A DNA stretch of 64,000 nt from Eutreptiella sp. 'Long Island Sound 2002'. Lineage: Eukaryota > Euglenozoa > Euglenophyceae > Eutreptiales > Eutreptiaceae. Below are positions 51,055 through 62,589 of the stretch, one piece after another. The position numbers were made by a program, and so were the translations under genes. Every line of letters begins with the position of its first letter. Within the stretch, counting starts at the first letter, position 1. The stretch is from contig OZ038380.1 of NCBI GenBank assembly GCA_964036045.1, positions 122,158,899 to 122,222,898 of the forward strand, written 5' to 3'. Below the pieces are notes generated by a model. The model saw nothing but the letters and a program-made list of their open reading frames with translations. It did not search any database and was not told where the DNA came from.

Positions 51055-53077
51055 ATGGGGCGCCTCTTCACGACCGAGTGCACCTACCTATCTACCTACC
51101 CACCTACAGCACCTGCTGCCAATTTCCTCCAAGACACAGCCCCCGCACTGGGTACCCTGGGATACGCCATGAATAGACACAAACAAACAGTATCACTACC
51201 CGGTACCAATCCAACAACTTGCCACCACACTAGGCCACCCGCCGAACACCGAGCTCCTACCACGCCTCCAGCACTCGGTCAGTACCCCCCTCTACGACGC
51301 TGCCCTGCGCCGGATAGCCTCCCAGCGCACCTGCAAAAGCCCCGGCTATACATCGCCTCGAGCAGCTACCACTCCTCAGCCAACACTACCGATGGTACAC
51401 ACGCCGCTCCGACTCCATCCCCGTAGGGTACACCAAGTGCATCTGCTACCACCCAGAGGACGATACCTGGGACCGCTTCAAGACATGTCCCCCGTACCGG
51501 GGGCTCGACACCGTCACCGACTGGAAGCCAGCCAACACCACCACAGAGCACGCCTGATGGCCGACATGGTCCCCGACGGGCCAAAACCTCACCTCCATCC
51601 TCTGGCACGCGGAGGTGCTCGAGGCGGTCCAAACGGGGCTTGTCCCCCCCGCCGTCTACACCCTGCTGCACACCCACGCGGACAACGCCCAGGCCACGGC
51701 ACCACACATGGAACGGATAGCTGTCACCAAAGCGCCCACGCAACTCAAGTACCGCACGCACATGTACCTACAACAGGCAGCCACCTTACCCCCAAACAGA
51801 GCACACCCAGCGCCGTAAACTCCTGTTCTACCAACCGTAACGCCCCCTCCAACGACCTACCACCTGGTCCGCACATCATCCACCGCACACAACACCGTTG
51901 CGACATGCACAAGCACCACAAGCACCACACGCACGCCCGCCAGCATGCGCACTTGGCAATGCAGCATGCCTCACGCCACCATCCGTCCACAGGTACCGCT
52001 AACCGCCGGCCACCGCATGCCCCCTCTGCGTACGCAAACGGCTGCCGAAGACGGCCCTGCCCTGGTACCCGAGCAACTGGTTCTGCCTAGGGGCCGCACA
52101 CCGCCTCACCCGCTGCCCTCACTGCGGGGAACTCCAACCCAACCACTGCACGCAGGCCGCGACCCCGGCTGCAGCCCTCCCCCGCCAGCAACCCCAGTTT
52201 CTTCGTTCCCCTCACCAACAACCTTCAAGACTACCTGGTAGGACATTACGCGGCAGACCCGGCAAACCACACATTGGCCATCGCCATGGCCACGGGTGAC
52301 ACGTCCCTGCACTCCCCCCCCCCAGGCCGCCCCTACGCCACATTGGGGGTGGCCTAAGCTTAGCAGGCCGCCACATCCTCCTCGCCCTCTACCTCCACCA
52401 CCGCGGCCTGCACCTCCGGGACCCATGCCTCGCAACCCCCCACATAGCAACCCCTGCACCGGAGGCGTGGGCGGAGACGGCACCGGAGGAGCTGGCACAC
52501 TACCTGCGGTGCGTCTGCCGCCGGTTCAACAACGCTTTCGGCCGGCAGAAAGGAACACCCTACCTCCTCAGCAAACTCCTCTACCGAGCACAAGCCCCCC
52601 CCTCCCAACAGGCTAAGGCCCTCTGAGGGCTGGACGTCCTTTCGAGACACCCAGTTACCCGCCGCCAGCAAAGCCGCCGCCACACAGATGATCCCCGTGG
52701 ACCAACGCGCCTACGTCAGAGACCTCGAGACATGCCTCAGAGAGGCGCATCGCAGGCAGACCAACGCCCCGTCGACCCTACGGGGACAGGGGGTGCCACC
52801 TGCCCCGGACGCCCGCAACACCAAGAAGGCCAAAATGGGCCAAGGAGCCCGCGAAAGCGCCCGTCAACAGGGGGCGGTGCCCCAATGGAGACTCGGGTCG
52901 AGCCGCACCGCACCAACCCACTTTCAGGGCGGCCGGCAGCACTCTCCTCAACGCCCACGGCCACCCCCGTACCGCGGCAACCCGGCCCTGCACCAACACC
53001 ACCCGGCGCACACCGCACAGGGACCGCGGCCCTCACAAATCGACGCCGCACAGGGGCCGCCGGTTGCGCAGGGCTAG
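51055..53077 (+). pseudogene. GLR-2 polyprotein C-terminal region
   Basis: Landmarks, spread over all three frames, parallel GLR-1: a finger KCICYHPEDDTWDRFKTCP (about 51,430-51,490, with Trp in the usual His position); HAEVLEAVQTGLVPPAVYTL (51,610-51,670; GLR-1 has WTEVFCSGLVPEDAEAQL); a double CX2C cluster CPLC...CPHCGELQPNHC (52,020-52,145); and ILLALYLHHRGLHLRDP (52,370-52,425; GLR-1 has LLWIHVHLRDP). The end is basic (MIPVDQRAYVRDLETCLREA from 52,688 and onward). Several frameshifts and stops make it a relic. Confidence 0.65.
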
Positions 53078-54154
53078 GGAACGTGGTACCACCAGTAGCG
53101 CCAGCACGCCCCCGCCACCCCCGACCACGGCCTCCCGGTGCCCCAATACTATAGCCACCCGCACAAGTTCCATCACCACCAGGCCCTATCACAACCGGGG
53201 TCCGCAGGCTTCCGAGCGGCGCACTGGACGGCACCACACCGTCACGTGTACCACTGACACACCTACCACCACCACCAGCCCATGCCATGGTCCCCTCCAG
53301 TGCAATGGGACCACACGCAACCGGCAAACAGTCACCACCACCACGACACAGCCCAGCTCCACCTGCCGCACCCACAACACAGGCCCATAATGTTCTGTCC
53401 GCCATGTGCCCCCATAGGCACACAAGGGGCCCTGCAGGCGCACTACCAACACCAAAGCCAACATGTGCCAGCGCCTGGGACGCACAAGGTACCCCATCAC
53501 CACCTGCCGCCCCCCCCAGCCGCACCTGCTGCCTGCAGGCACCGCCCACCAACAACTGCCTGCCGCCGGCGAACCGCAGTCCTACCCAGAAGCCGAGGCA
53601 GCCATCTCCCACCTCGACACCAGGGCCAACCAGGGGCCGCAGGACACGCCCGACGCACACACACACAACCTACAAGGTCCGGGCAGATGCCCAGACGCCC
53701 AATCTACACAACACACACCCACACCACCCACCCAGCCGCAGCCCCTGCCCGCGAGCACCACCCACCAACAGCCGCCCGCCGCCGGCGAACCGCAGTCCCA
53801 CCCGAGATCCCAGGCAGCTATCTCCCACCTCAACACCACGGCCAGCCAGGGGCCGCATGACCCGCCCGACGCCCGGACACACCGCCCAAAAGGCCCGGCA
53901 AGACACAGGGACGCCCAACCTACACAACACGCACACCCAAATGACCCTGCGCCCCCCCCCCCAGGTCCCGAGTACCAACTCGCCACAGACAGGCACCCAC
54001 TGTCCCCCACCGCCCCCGCCCCCCGCCGACGCGCCGGTCCGCGAACCTCCCGTCCCGCGACCACCAAGATACACTGCTTCACCAGAGCCCGCGAACAGCA
54101 GCGGCAACCAATCTCCCCCCCTGCCCACCCCGCCGCCCTTCCCACACGCAGCAC
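53078..54154. other. CCA/CAC-rich low-complexity stretch inside GLR-2
   Basis: A Pro/Thr/His/Gln-rich composition is seen in all forward frames. A block with ccagggccaaccaggggccgca recurs about 240 bp apart (53,618 and 53,860), a diverged tandem repeat from about 53,520 to 53,900. By position it spans the polyprotein end and the ORF3 start. No domain. Confidence 0.55.
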
Positions 54155-55280
54155 CACCAGCTGCCGCACCGGCGCGAAGCTGCCGCCACCTTCGTCCTCT
54201 ACAAATCCCCTGCGGTACAGCAGCACCTCCAGGCTGTGGACGGGCACCAGGAGATGCTGCCGCTCCGCACGTCTGGCACCACCCAGCCCTTCCGGGCAGC
54301 CACCCTCGTGCAGGCGGCCACCCTGGGCCAAGGCGACCAAGACTTCCTCTTCGACGCCTTCCTCCACGTCGCCCGACACGAGCGCCTCCTGCTCGCCACC
54401 CCCAACAGCAAATGCCTGCCCCCCCCAGGAGACCGCATCTGGGTGCCCCCGCTCGACTGGGGGCGGCACCTTGTCGGAGATTCCCAGCCCGAGCGTGTGA
54501 CCTCTATGCGCCACATCCGCAAACACAAGCCCACCATGGCCCACCACCCGCCCAGCGCCAACCCAGCCAACACCATGGCATGGAGAAGGAGGACGTGGGT
54601 CGACCGCGTGGCCTCCCTGAGCAACTTCAGGGACCACGTCCATCCCGACATCCCGACCCCCACCGACCGCCAGCCGGCCCCCTCCACGTACATGATCCTC
54701 ATGTACAACCGCCACTAGACCCTCTCCATCACCCACTACCACGCTCAAACCGACACCTGGGTGTTCTGAGGCACCTACTCCCTCCTCCGCGCCAACTACA
54801 CCCCCCCCCCCGCACAGCCCCGGCCCCGAAACGCACACGGGGGTGGAAGAGCCTGAGGACCCCCAGGTCCGGGACATGTGGGTGCAGAGGTCCCTGGATA
54901 CGCTGCTCTCCATCCGCAGCGGCAACCAGGGCCTTGGCAGGGCGATGTACTGCCTTGCAAAATGGACCCAACGGTCCTGGCAGATCCCGGCCCACCACTG
55001 GACATGGAAGGTCACCCTCCGCCCCCAGCAGAGGGAGGCCCCCCTGAGCGGCACCGGTGCCACACCCCCACGCCCCACCACCATGCAGCTCTGCCCGTTT
55101 AGAATGGCGGCCCGCCTCAAGAGCCTGCTCTGGCCGGGCCCGGACAGCCCCACCGAACACTACCCTCACCTCACCGAGGAGGACATGCCCGATATCCAGC
55201 CAGCCCCCTTCAGAACCCTCAACTGCCTCCAGCAGTCAGACTCGCACGTCCTGGAGCAACTGTTGACCCCGCCCGGGTAG
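54155..55280 (+). pseudogene. GLR-2 ORF3 homologue
   Basis: The frame near 54,170-54,716 reads ATFVLYKSPAVQQHLQAVDG, FDAFLHVARHERLLLATPNS, LPPPGDRIWVPPLDWG and PSTYMILMYN, the counterparts of FLNETALPAVRALNG, SMGDTLWL and PPYAVVYETF in GLR-1 ORF3. Stops are TAG at 54,716 and TGA near 54,768. After a shift, 54,843-55,280 continues with DMWVQRSLDTLLSIRSGNQG, LAKWTQRSWQIPAHHW and MQLCPFRMAARL. The match is at low identity but keeps order and spacing. Function unknown. Confidence 0.65.
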
Positions 55281-55399
55281 TTCACCAACCAGCGCATCCC
55301 AGACAAACTCCACGGCACCACCGAGCGCCAGACATCACACAGCTCACGGCGCCGGCACCTGCACGCACACAGGACGCAAGGGAAAGCGCGCGGGCACAC

Positions 55400-57140
55400 C
55401 CGATGCCGGAACCCTCACCCTCACCCTCCTTGCCCACAGGACCCAGCAGCCAGCACTCGCGTCCTCCACGTCCGTCTCCTCCGCCTCCGCATCCTCCCAA
55501 TTCAATTCCTCCACCTCATCCACCGGCGCCTCCCGCCCCGACTCCACAACTTTCACCACCACAACCACCTCGTCCACCTCTGGCACCACACCCTCACCCA
55601 GCACAAAACCCCCCCGACCGCGGGCAATGCAAGCCCCGAAACCCGTCCCCGCTGCCAGCGCCCCAACCGCCACCAAAGCCCCCGCAGCCCCACGTTCCGC
55701 CACCAGCAAAGCGGGGCGGCCCCAAAGGGCAGTTATTTTCACAGTGTATGTGGATTGGCCTTGACAATGAACAACCTTTTCATCAGTTTGCCATGTTCAA
55801 TATATTGGGGACCCTGTACACTAAACTGTACAATCAAAAGATCATGGCGGATCAGCACGGGCTACGCCTTGTTTCTGCCATCCCAAGAATGGGACAATGT
55901 GGACACAGAATAAAACCTGGCAGAGAACCCGACATGCATTAAAAAAAAAGCGGGGCGGCCGCAGCGCACCCCAGCAGCCGCAGCGCAGCCGAAGCCCAAA
56001 CCCGCCACCACGCCACAGCCCAAACCTCAGCCCTAACCAAAGCCCACTGCCAAAGAGCAACCCAAACTCACCGCAGTACTCCAGCCCAAACCCACCGTCA
56101 AACCTAAGCCCAAGCCCGAGCGTGGCGCCAAGCCGGCAGCGCAGGCCCAGCCCCCCACGACATCTTCTACGACCCCCAGCCCCTGCCGCCAAGAGCCGAG
56201 CAACAGCAGCGCCGGGCCCAGCGCCCCGCTGCCATCACCCACACCGCCGCCACTACCTTCGTGGCGGAACACGCCACGGCAGAGGCGCAACGCACCGCAT
56301 CCCCACACCACCCAAAACCCATGCCCCGGGCCCACAAGAGACCCCCCCCCCGCCCGGGCCGGAGCAACATCAAGGGCAGCCAGTGGCGCCCCGAGCCCCT
56401 TACCAGCCCCCTGTGTCTCCCCACGTCCATCAGTGCCCCAGTACTGCCACAGACCCCCGCCCAACCCCGAGGCAGAGTCCATATCCACGTGTCCACGTGT
56501 CCGCGTACGCCCACGCCCCGCGAATCCCCCACACACCCCCAGCGCACAGAACTATGAGGACTCCCCCGGGCCCACTGTCGCCGCCGGTTCTCACGAGCCC
56601 ACCGCGCGCATCCATGCCCACACCCACGCCCAAGGCCACGGACCCGCCCACGGACTGTGGTGTCAGCGCTGGCCCCACAGGCAGCTGTGGCAGCTGCAGA
56701 AGCAGGCCGGGGCGGAGCCTTCCCTGACGCGCCTGTTCCACCGGCCCCGCAGGGAGTTGACGGAAAACCGTTGGATCCGGCCAGCGGGGGGATGGATGCC
56801 GCAGGACGCATAGGAAGCCATGCTGGCCAATGCGCTCCATCCCCAGGGAGTCCATCCCCGCCAGCTCCCCGCAACCCAGGACCCCCCGTATGTCCTCAGG
56901 CGCCTGCGCCAGACCCTCCAGACAACGCACAAGGAAGGAAAGGGCCTTTGGGACATCAGCCCCAAGCCCACCCCCACACATGGACACCCCCTCACCCGCG
57001 CAAGCGCTGACGCACGGATACTAGCGGCACGAGCACCGCCCCGACTCGCAGCACCCCAAGAACCCCGCACGCCACTCAGCATTACATGCCTGTCCCCTCG
57101 CCCAGCAACGGCCCCGCCTAACCCCGAAGGGGGTACTTGC
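55400..57140 (+). pseudogene. GLR-2 ORF4 homologue
   Basis: A Pro/Ala/Lys/Ser-rich N-terminal region (55,400-56,560, many PKP, PPP and KPKP words) is interrupted by a small retrocopy. It is followed at about 56,640-57,010 by the C-terminal domain: WPHRQLWQLQKQAG, LTRLFHRPRRELTENRW, RPAGGWMPQDA, then TAG at 56,812, and EAMLANALHPQGVHPRQLPA. GLR-1 has RDGGNREVPPGGWAAPEDQE followed by RVLRSVIRAAWPDREPTW. The shared GGW core with similar flanks places this as ORF4. Confidence 0.62.
55722..55946 (+). mobile_element. Small poly(A)-tailed retrocopy inside GLR-2
   Basis: About 225 bp of much lower GC content lie between two copies of aaagcggggcggcc (55,708-55,721 and 55,947-55,960). They end in an A run, with AATAAA about 30 bp upstream (near 55,909). 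These are hallmarks of LINE-mediated retroposition. The source could be the 3' end of a host mRNA or a short element; the open frame WIGLDNEQPFHQFAMFNILG is suggestive but unidentified. Confidence 0.85.
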
Positions 57141-58130
57141 TGGGCCACGCCCAGGTCACGCGCCGACAACACTGCCCGCCGCCGCAGGCCGCCAAACCAA
57201 GAGGCCCCGACTCCGGGCCGCTAACCGGTCCAGCCCGCCGGCCACAAGGCACCGCAAACCGCCGCAGCCCGCACCCACCCTGACCAGGCCAGACCGCGCC
57301 AGAGGCAACCGACCGGCTGGCGACAGCGCCCAAACCTACCGGCCAAACCGCCGAAGCCCAACGACCACACCCAGCATCGCCCCCCGCAGTGACTCTTCCC
57401 CGGGCCCTGCCGAACACCGCCACCGAGCGACGCGCCGGGGGCCTCCCAGAGGAAGCGGCACGAAACAAGAGCACCTGAACGCCAACGCACATGCCGAGGG
57501 GCACTCACCACGCCCAACGGTCTCCAACCCGTGCCCAAAGCCATCAAATCTGCCTAACCCGCCAAAGCCACGTGACCCGCCTGTCACGCCCACAAGCCCC
57601 ATCCGAAGCTTAACAGAGTCAGCAACCGCTGGACGCCAACACACACGCCCAGGGACACTAATGATGCCCGACAGCGCATAACCCTCCGAGCCTGACCCAG
57701 CCCACCAAACCAGAAAGGTAGCCGGAAGCCACACCCGAAGCCATCCAAACCGCCTAACCTGCCAGATCCACCTGACCCACCAGCCACGCCCACGGGCCCT
57801 GCCCGTGGCTTAACCGAGACGCAAAGAGAGCAGTAGCGCAGCACTGCCGAGTTGCTCGTCGTGGTGTGTGATGCCGGATCCTTCCCGGTGGTCGCACCCC
57901 AAGGGTGTGGCATGCGTGTCATGATGTACACGGGCGCGGGTCAGTATGGGTCCGACCCGGTGTGCAACTACCCGTGCCTGTGCCTGTAGTGTTCGCGCGT
58001 CCTGCACCACATTTCATCTCTTTTCAAAAAAGGGTAAAAAAAGACAAAAACAGAACCAAAAACGACAAAAAAGAACAAAAAAAGTGGGGAACCCCGAAGA
58101 AGCTGCCAACACCACGCACATACCGCACAC
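57141..58130. other. Probable GLR-2 3' UTR and flank; no gene
   Basis: CCGCC/AACC-rich sequence to about 57,830. Two near-repeats, cgcacatgccgaggggcactca (57,487) and cacacgcccagggacactaatg (57,642), share flanks about 155 bp apart. An A-rich stretch (58,024-58,083) follows. No frame with a domain. Confidence 0.5.
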
Positions 58131-58250
58131 TACGCGCACGCCGCTGAGGAAGCGCCAAGTGGCCATTGACACCGCGCACAGAACGCACGGCAGGCCCACA
58201 CCGGTGAACAAACGCCAAGGGGGCCCCAGACAGTGCAAGCGAGTACGCAC
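58130..58250. repeat. Short array related to the 80-bp minisatellite of 61.96-62.5 kb
   Basis: Two units with (a)gcgccaagtggccattgacaccgcgcacagaacgc and acgccaagggggcccc match the gccaaggggccat...cacacacaacac unit further right. Confidence 0.6.
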
Positions 58251-58840
58251 CTAGCACAGCACATGGACAGGGAACAACAAACCGCACCCCAAGGGTCGGA
58301 CGCAGTTGGGCGACCCAGCCGATACGCCGGGCCAGTAGCAGGAGCGGTACTCCAAGGCCGCTGGTCTGAGACCAGCAAGGGTGCATCGCAGACCATGGCA
58401 AACGTCACCCAGAGCCATGGAAACCACCGGCAACAGGTGAGCCGGCACGCAGTCCAGGAGGGGGTGGCCTGCGAAGCAGCGGGGCCAGCCAACTTGAGCC
58501 AAAGGAGAGAGGCGGACGTACCGTAGACTGGCGGGAGCGATACCCCCTGTGCTGAGAGACACTCCACACGGTTGGGCAGCGCCCCAGAGCTGTCGCGCAA
58601 AGGAGGGGGCATGTGCCCCTACCAACGGACACATGTGGGTACACCCTCCCGGCTGGGACACCTGGACCGGGTTGTTGCAACACTGGCTTCCCAAGCACCT
58701 GCGGGAGCGGCTCAAGAGCCACCTGACCTAGGGCCGTGGGAGGGACGGGATGTCCCCTTGGTATGACCTTCTTCCTGCCTTGTCAAAGGAGGCATCCCGA
58801 GCTCCCAAAGATACCTACATACCTACCTCATGAGGCTGTG
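58251..58840 (+). other. Unassigned region with a 61-codon coding trace
   Basis: An open frame at 58,549-58,731 contains RAKEGACAPTNGHMWVHPPG and GLLQHWLPKHLRERLKSHL, related to the trace at 50,830-50,940. A common repeated element is likely, but none can be named. Confidence 0.35.
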
Positions 58841-59560
58841 ACGGGGATGGCTGTGCATCTTGGCGGCTGCGTTAGGCTGGCTGTCGATGTGGATGATCAC
58901 CAAGGATCAGTGTGTGTGGGTGTGCATGTTTTGGCGGATGTTGGTGCCAATGCTGACATGCACACAGGCGACGGGAAGGTGGGGGGGAGGCAGGGTGGTA
59001 GCCCGAGAGTTGATGTTGGTGTTTGTTTTTTTGTGGCAGCAAGTGAAGGTGCTAGGTTGTCTTTGGCTGTGGAAATGGAGGTTGGCGTGGATGTAGATAT
59101 TGGCATGGGTGATGGTGTGGGGCTCATTGCCTATTCGGGTTTGTATACTGGCGTGCCAGTTTGTGTGAAGATAGGGCAATTTCCGGGGCTTGGCATGCCG
59201 TTGTGCGTGTGAGTGTGCATGATGGCTTAGGTGTGGGGGTCAATGTTGGCGTGGCTGCTGGTGTCTGAGACAGTGACGTTGAAAGCCACTCTGAAGCTGT
59301 TGGTATTGGTGTGTACGCGGATGACGTTGCTGGGCTTAAGCTGGAAGTGGGTCTGTTTGTGGCTGTGGGCGTAGGTTTGAGATCGGGAATAGCGGTTGGT
59401 GTGGATGCCGGTCTTGGTGTGCGTGACAATGTGGATATTGGTGATGGTGTTAGTGTCTGTGTCAATGACTTAGATGGTGTTCGGGCGGGCAGGTCCACCT
59501 TTTTGGATAATGGTGTGGCTGAGGGTGCAAATGTGGATGACTTGGTTGCTCTACCACTGC
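58840..59560. repeat. Cryptic GT-rich repeat (gatgttggtgtgg-like words)
   Basis: Words of the type g(a/c)tgttggtgt.g recur in multiples of six bases, giving Val/Gly/Asp-rich frames on the + strand and Thr/Pro/Ser-rich frames on the minus strand. Homogeneous composition and absence of a domain argue against a gene. Confidence 0.55.
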
Positions 59561-60490
59561 ATGCGGAAATGGGTGTGCATATTCCCGGGAGCCCCCACCC
59601 GGATAGCTGGGAGGCAGAGTGCAAAAAAATGGGTGTGCATGCGGGTCTTTATCTGTGTGACAGCGCTAGTGGGGGCAGCCTGGCAGTTCTGGGGCTGTTT
59701 TGCCATTGCTGAGGTATCCGGGTGGCGTTGCTGGCGTGGTGCTGGCCAGGTTGGGGGCTGCTTGTTTGTTGTGGTTGGGGTAGCAGGCATTCCTGCTGCC
59801 GCGAATGCTGCCAGGTGTGGGGGCTTGGTCTTTGCTGCGTATGGGGCAACCAGAGAAGTGGGTATCTCGCAGTTTTTCGGCATCTGGCCCGTCTGGGCGG
59901 CGCAGGGCCCATGTCCATGCAGGCACAGGCAGGGATCCTAGCCGGCAAGCGCTGGGTTTAACGCAGGGTCCGCGCACACCCATAGGGACGGAGGGCTACT
60001 GCATTCGGCTGCCACTGACCGGGCGTCAGCTGCCGTTATTGCTGTGCAGTGTGCTGTGGTTTGTGCTTCCGTGTGGTGCTGTGTGTCTGCCCTGCCTTGT
60101 CTGTCTGTGTTGTGCGCTCTATGTGCGAGTGTGCCCTGGTATAGGTGCGAAGCCATATCACTCTTCCTGCCGTGCCCGTCTGGTGCTGCGGGGAGTGTCC
60201 CCGTCTCCTGCAGTGTCAATGTACAGCAGAGAGCGGGGTTTGGTGGGGGTTGGGGGGCGGTTGAGTTCCCTGGCTTTGTTCTGCACCCCTTCCCTTTGGC
60301 CGTTCGTTTTGGGGGCTGCTTTTTATCCGGGGTTTGCTTCATCTTCAATGCCAACTGCTTGTCATCAAACAGATGCTTTCAGGGAGTCTTTTGTTTTTGA
60401 ATCCCTTGGTATCACCACTACACTGTCTGCAGTCTGTTTTGTGCGACCAATCTTCAGCATTGTCTGTGAACAACAACGAATTGAACTGCA
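59561..60490. other. No gene recognised
   Basis: Mixed composition with a CT/GT-rich block (60,030-60,200) resembling the 1.5-3.6 kb region. Open frames lack any domain. Confidence 0.45.
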
Positions 60491-61300
60491 TCACACAACC
60501 AATTTTTGTGGGTAGTCCATCTCCTGATTGTACTTGGAGTGCAGTACATTGTTTGCAGCTCCCATGGTACTCGCGTTGTCGTACACTATTGTAGCACGTT
60601 GGGGGTCAACATTCAAGGACTCATAGCCCTTCTTTGCCTCAGCGAGCTTTCTGGCCACATAGTTAGCATCCTTGTTAAGCATTTTGGAATACTCGGCATT
60701 AAGCATTACTGTGCCCTTCCCGCAGGTAGTGGTGGACTTCAGCACGAAATCACTTCTGACATTTGACCAAGCATCACTGCCCACTGTTTTGTAGTCAGCG
60801 TTTGTGAAGCAATTGGTGAACACCTGTGACATGAGACTGTCATATTTAGTGTCCATCATCCTCTGAGCAATTTTGTTGGGATCAGGTATGCACCAGTTCC
60901 AAAGTCCAGGCACAATGTATTGTTCATACATAATGAGGAAGGCATCCAAATCCGGATCATCACTGAGATGAAAGGGTAGTCCAGCATGAAACATGAACTC
61001 GCTGGACTGTTTATCAAGATCAGACCTTCATCTTTGTCTCCATTTCAGCTATGGATGTATGCTTTTTGCCGGTTGCACTCTTCTGTTCAGCACGGTCCAG
61101 CAGTCTCCTCTTCAGATCACCTTTTGCCGCTTTGGTCTTCAACAGTGCCTTCTGCTAGTCCTCTTTTTCGTTCCTCGGCACTACCGTCTCATTAAAAAAC
61201 AGCGTAAGGAACAGATTAGCAAGCAGCCACATTTTGGTTGCCACCTGCTACATGCTGTTATGCACAACAAGGGGCACTTAGGTATTGTCATGCTGTAGTG
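60491..61300 (-). pseudogene. hAT-type transposase fragment (DUF659-like region)
   Basis: The minus strand from 61,020 to 60,491 reads FMFHAGLPFHLSDDPDLDAF, VPGLWNWCIPDPNKIAQRMM, DYKTVGSDAWSNVRSDFVL, ARKLAEAKKGYESL and ATIVYDNASTMGAANNVL. These match the pattern of hAT transposases with a DUF659 segment: the GxPF...FL block, the D-x-W-S/T-N motif with the first catalytic Asp, and the YDNAS/N-MxAA block with the second. Upstream, to about 61,300, a basic helical stretch (KRRLLDRAEQKSATGKKHT) is in another frame. The C-terminal dimerisation region is absent and the frame ends at 60,491. Relic. Confidence 0.75.
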
Positions 61301-61639
61301 CAACAATTGCATGTCCAATCATTGGGGCTTTTGACGGCATCTAGACACTTCAAGTGTTTCTCCTCGGTGGAGGATTTCATAATGATGGCTGCACGAAAGA
61401 GAAACCGAGCGGGAAGGTAGGAAGAAGAATAGAACACATGGATGTGATAGGTGTCTAGAAAGTCCAACCAGACCACCGCTGGTGGGCTGCAACAACTGGG
61501 TGAGGTTGCGAAGCCGCTGGTTATGGAGAGCAAGCAGTCTGTATCTGCATGGCTTGGCGCAGAAGATCTGAAAAACACCCAAGTAGGAACATCATGTTTC
61601 AAAGAGATGTTATCTATTTGTAATAGTTACATGTACTCG

Positions 61640-61730
61640 CAAAATGTCACCTGATGTCATCACCCCGGACATCATTGATGACGTCATCAGGTGAGATCAT
61701 TCATGATGTCATCAGGTGACATGTGACATC
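61640..61730. repeat. Cluster of TGATGTCATCA-type palindromes
   Basis: cacctgatgtcatcac, cattgatgacgtcatcaggtg and catgatgtcatcaggtgaca occur within 90 bp. Each centre is self-complementary and the outer copies are inverted to one another, so the stretch can fold back. It lies about 340 bp upstream of the hAT fragment and may be remains of its terminal or subterminal repeats. Confidence 0.65.
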
Positions 61731-61959
61731 TACTTCCTTTCTTTCCCGAACAAATGTTGTGGTTGTACATTCGTCGAAAGAACTCATGCATACAAAGAAA
61801 GCGGCATTCTCTGGAAGCGCATTAAAAGTAAACAGGACGAAGACTAACAACAGAGAAAATGACTGCACATTGGTCGTTTATGTTTGTGTTCGTTCCTTGG
61901 TTCGTCCGTTCGCTCATTTTCCAAATGGAATGAACAAGCAATTTTTGTTAATTGCAACC

Positions 61960-62530
61960 CTGGCCAAGAGGCCATGGCCACCACACACACAACACATAAA
62001 GGAGACACTCCAGCCACCAGCAGGGCACAAGCGGTGAACCTGTGCCAAGGGGCCATTATGACCGCATGCACAACACACAAAGCACACACACCACCGGGGA
62101 GCACAGCTCAAGCAGTGAACGAGCGCCCAGGTGCCATGGATACTGCACACACCACGCACGAAGCAAACACCATCCACCAGCACGGTACACGCAGTGAATG
62201 TGTGCCAGGGAGCAATGGACACCGCAAAAACAACACAAAAAGTGCAGACACCACGCACCAGCACCGCACAAGCGGGAAATGGGGTGCACAGACCTATGAA
62301 CACTGCAGACACACCACAAACATCGACAAAGAGCAACCACCACCACGGCACAAGCGGACAACGAGCGCCAAGGGGCCAAGGACACCAGATGCACGACATA
62401 AAAAGAAGACACACCACACACCACCGCAGCACTAGCAGTGAACAAGCGCCAAGGAGCCACGGACAATGCACGCACAGCACAGCAGGCTTCACACCAACCA
62501 CGGCGCACACGCGGGCAGGCGGGGAGGCAC
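61960..62530. repeat. 80-bp minisatellite, about 7 copies
   Basis: The word g(c)gccaaggggccatgg recurs at about 61,963, 62,044, 62,125, 62,204, 62,284, 62,367 and 62,447, giving a period of 79-82 bp. Each unit continues with a cac(a)cacaca run, a caccagca(g/c) word, and a gcacaagcggtgaa(c) end. Confidence 0.88.
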
Positions 62531-62589
62531 CCCCGTCCCACCTGGAGAGGGCTCATACCGCACTGTATACAAGGAAAGCAACCCCATGT

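Larger units (their letters stand above)
51055..57900 (+). mobile_element. GLR-2: diverged relative of GLR-1, 5'-truncated
   Basis: Three blocks match GLR-1 proteins in the same order and on the same strand: polyprotein C-terminus (51,055-53,077), ORF3 (54,155-55,280) and the ORF4 GGW domain (about 56,600-57,020). DNA similarity to GLR-1 is not obvious, so it is a different family. Neither end is defined; no endonuclease or RT remains in the window. The segment is CCA-rich and full of frameshifts. Confidence 0.75.
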
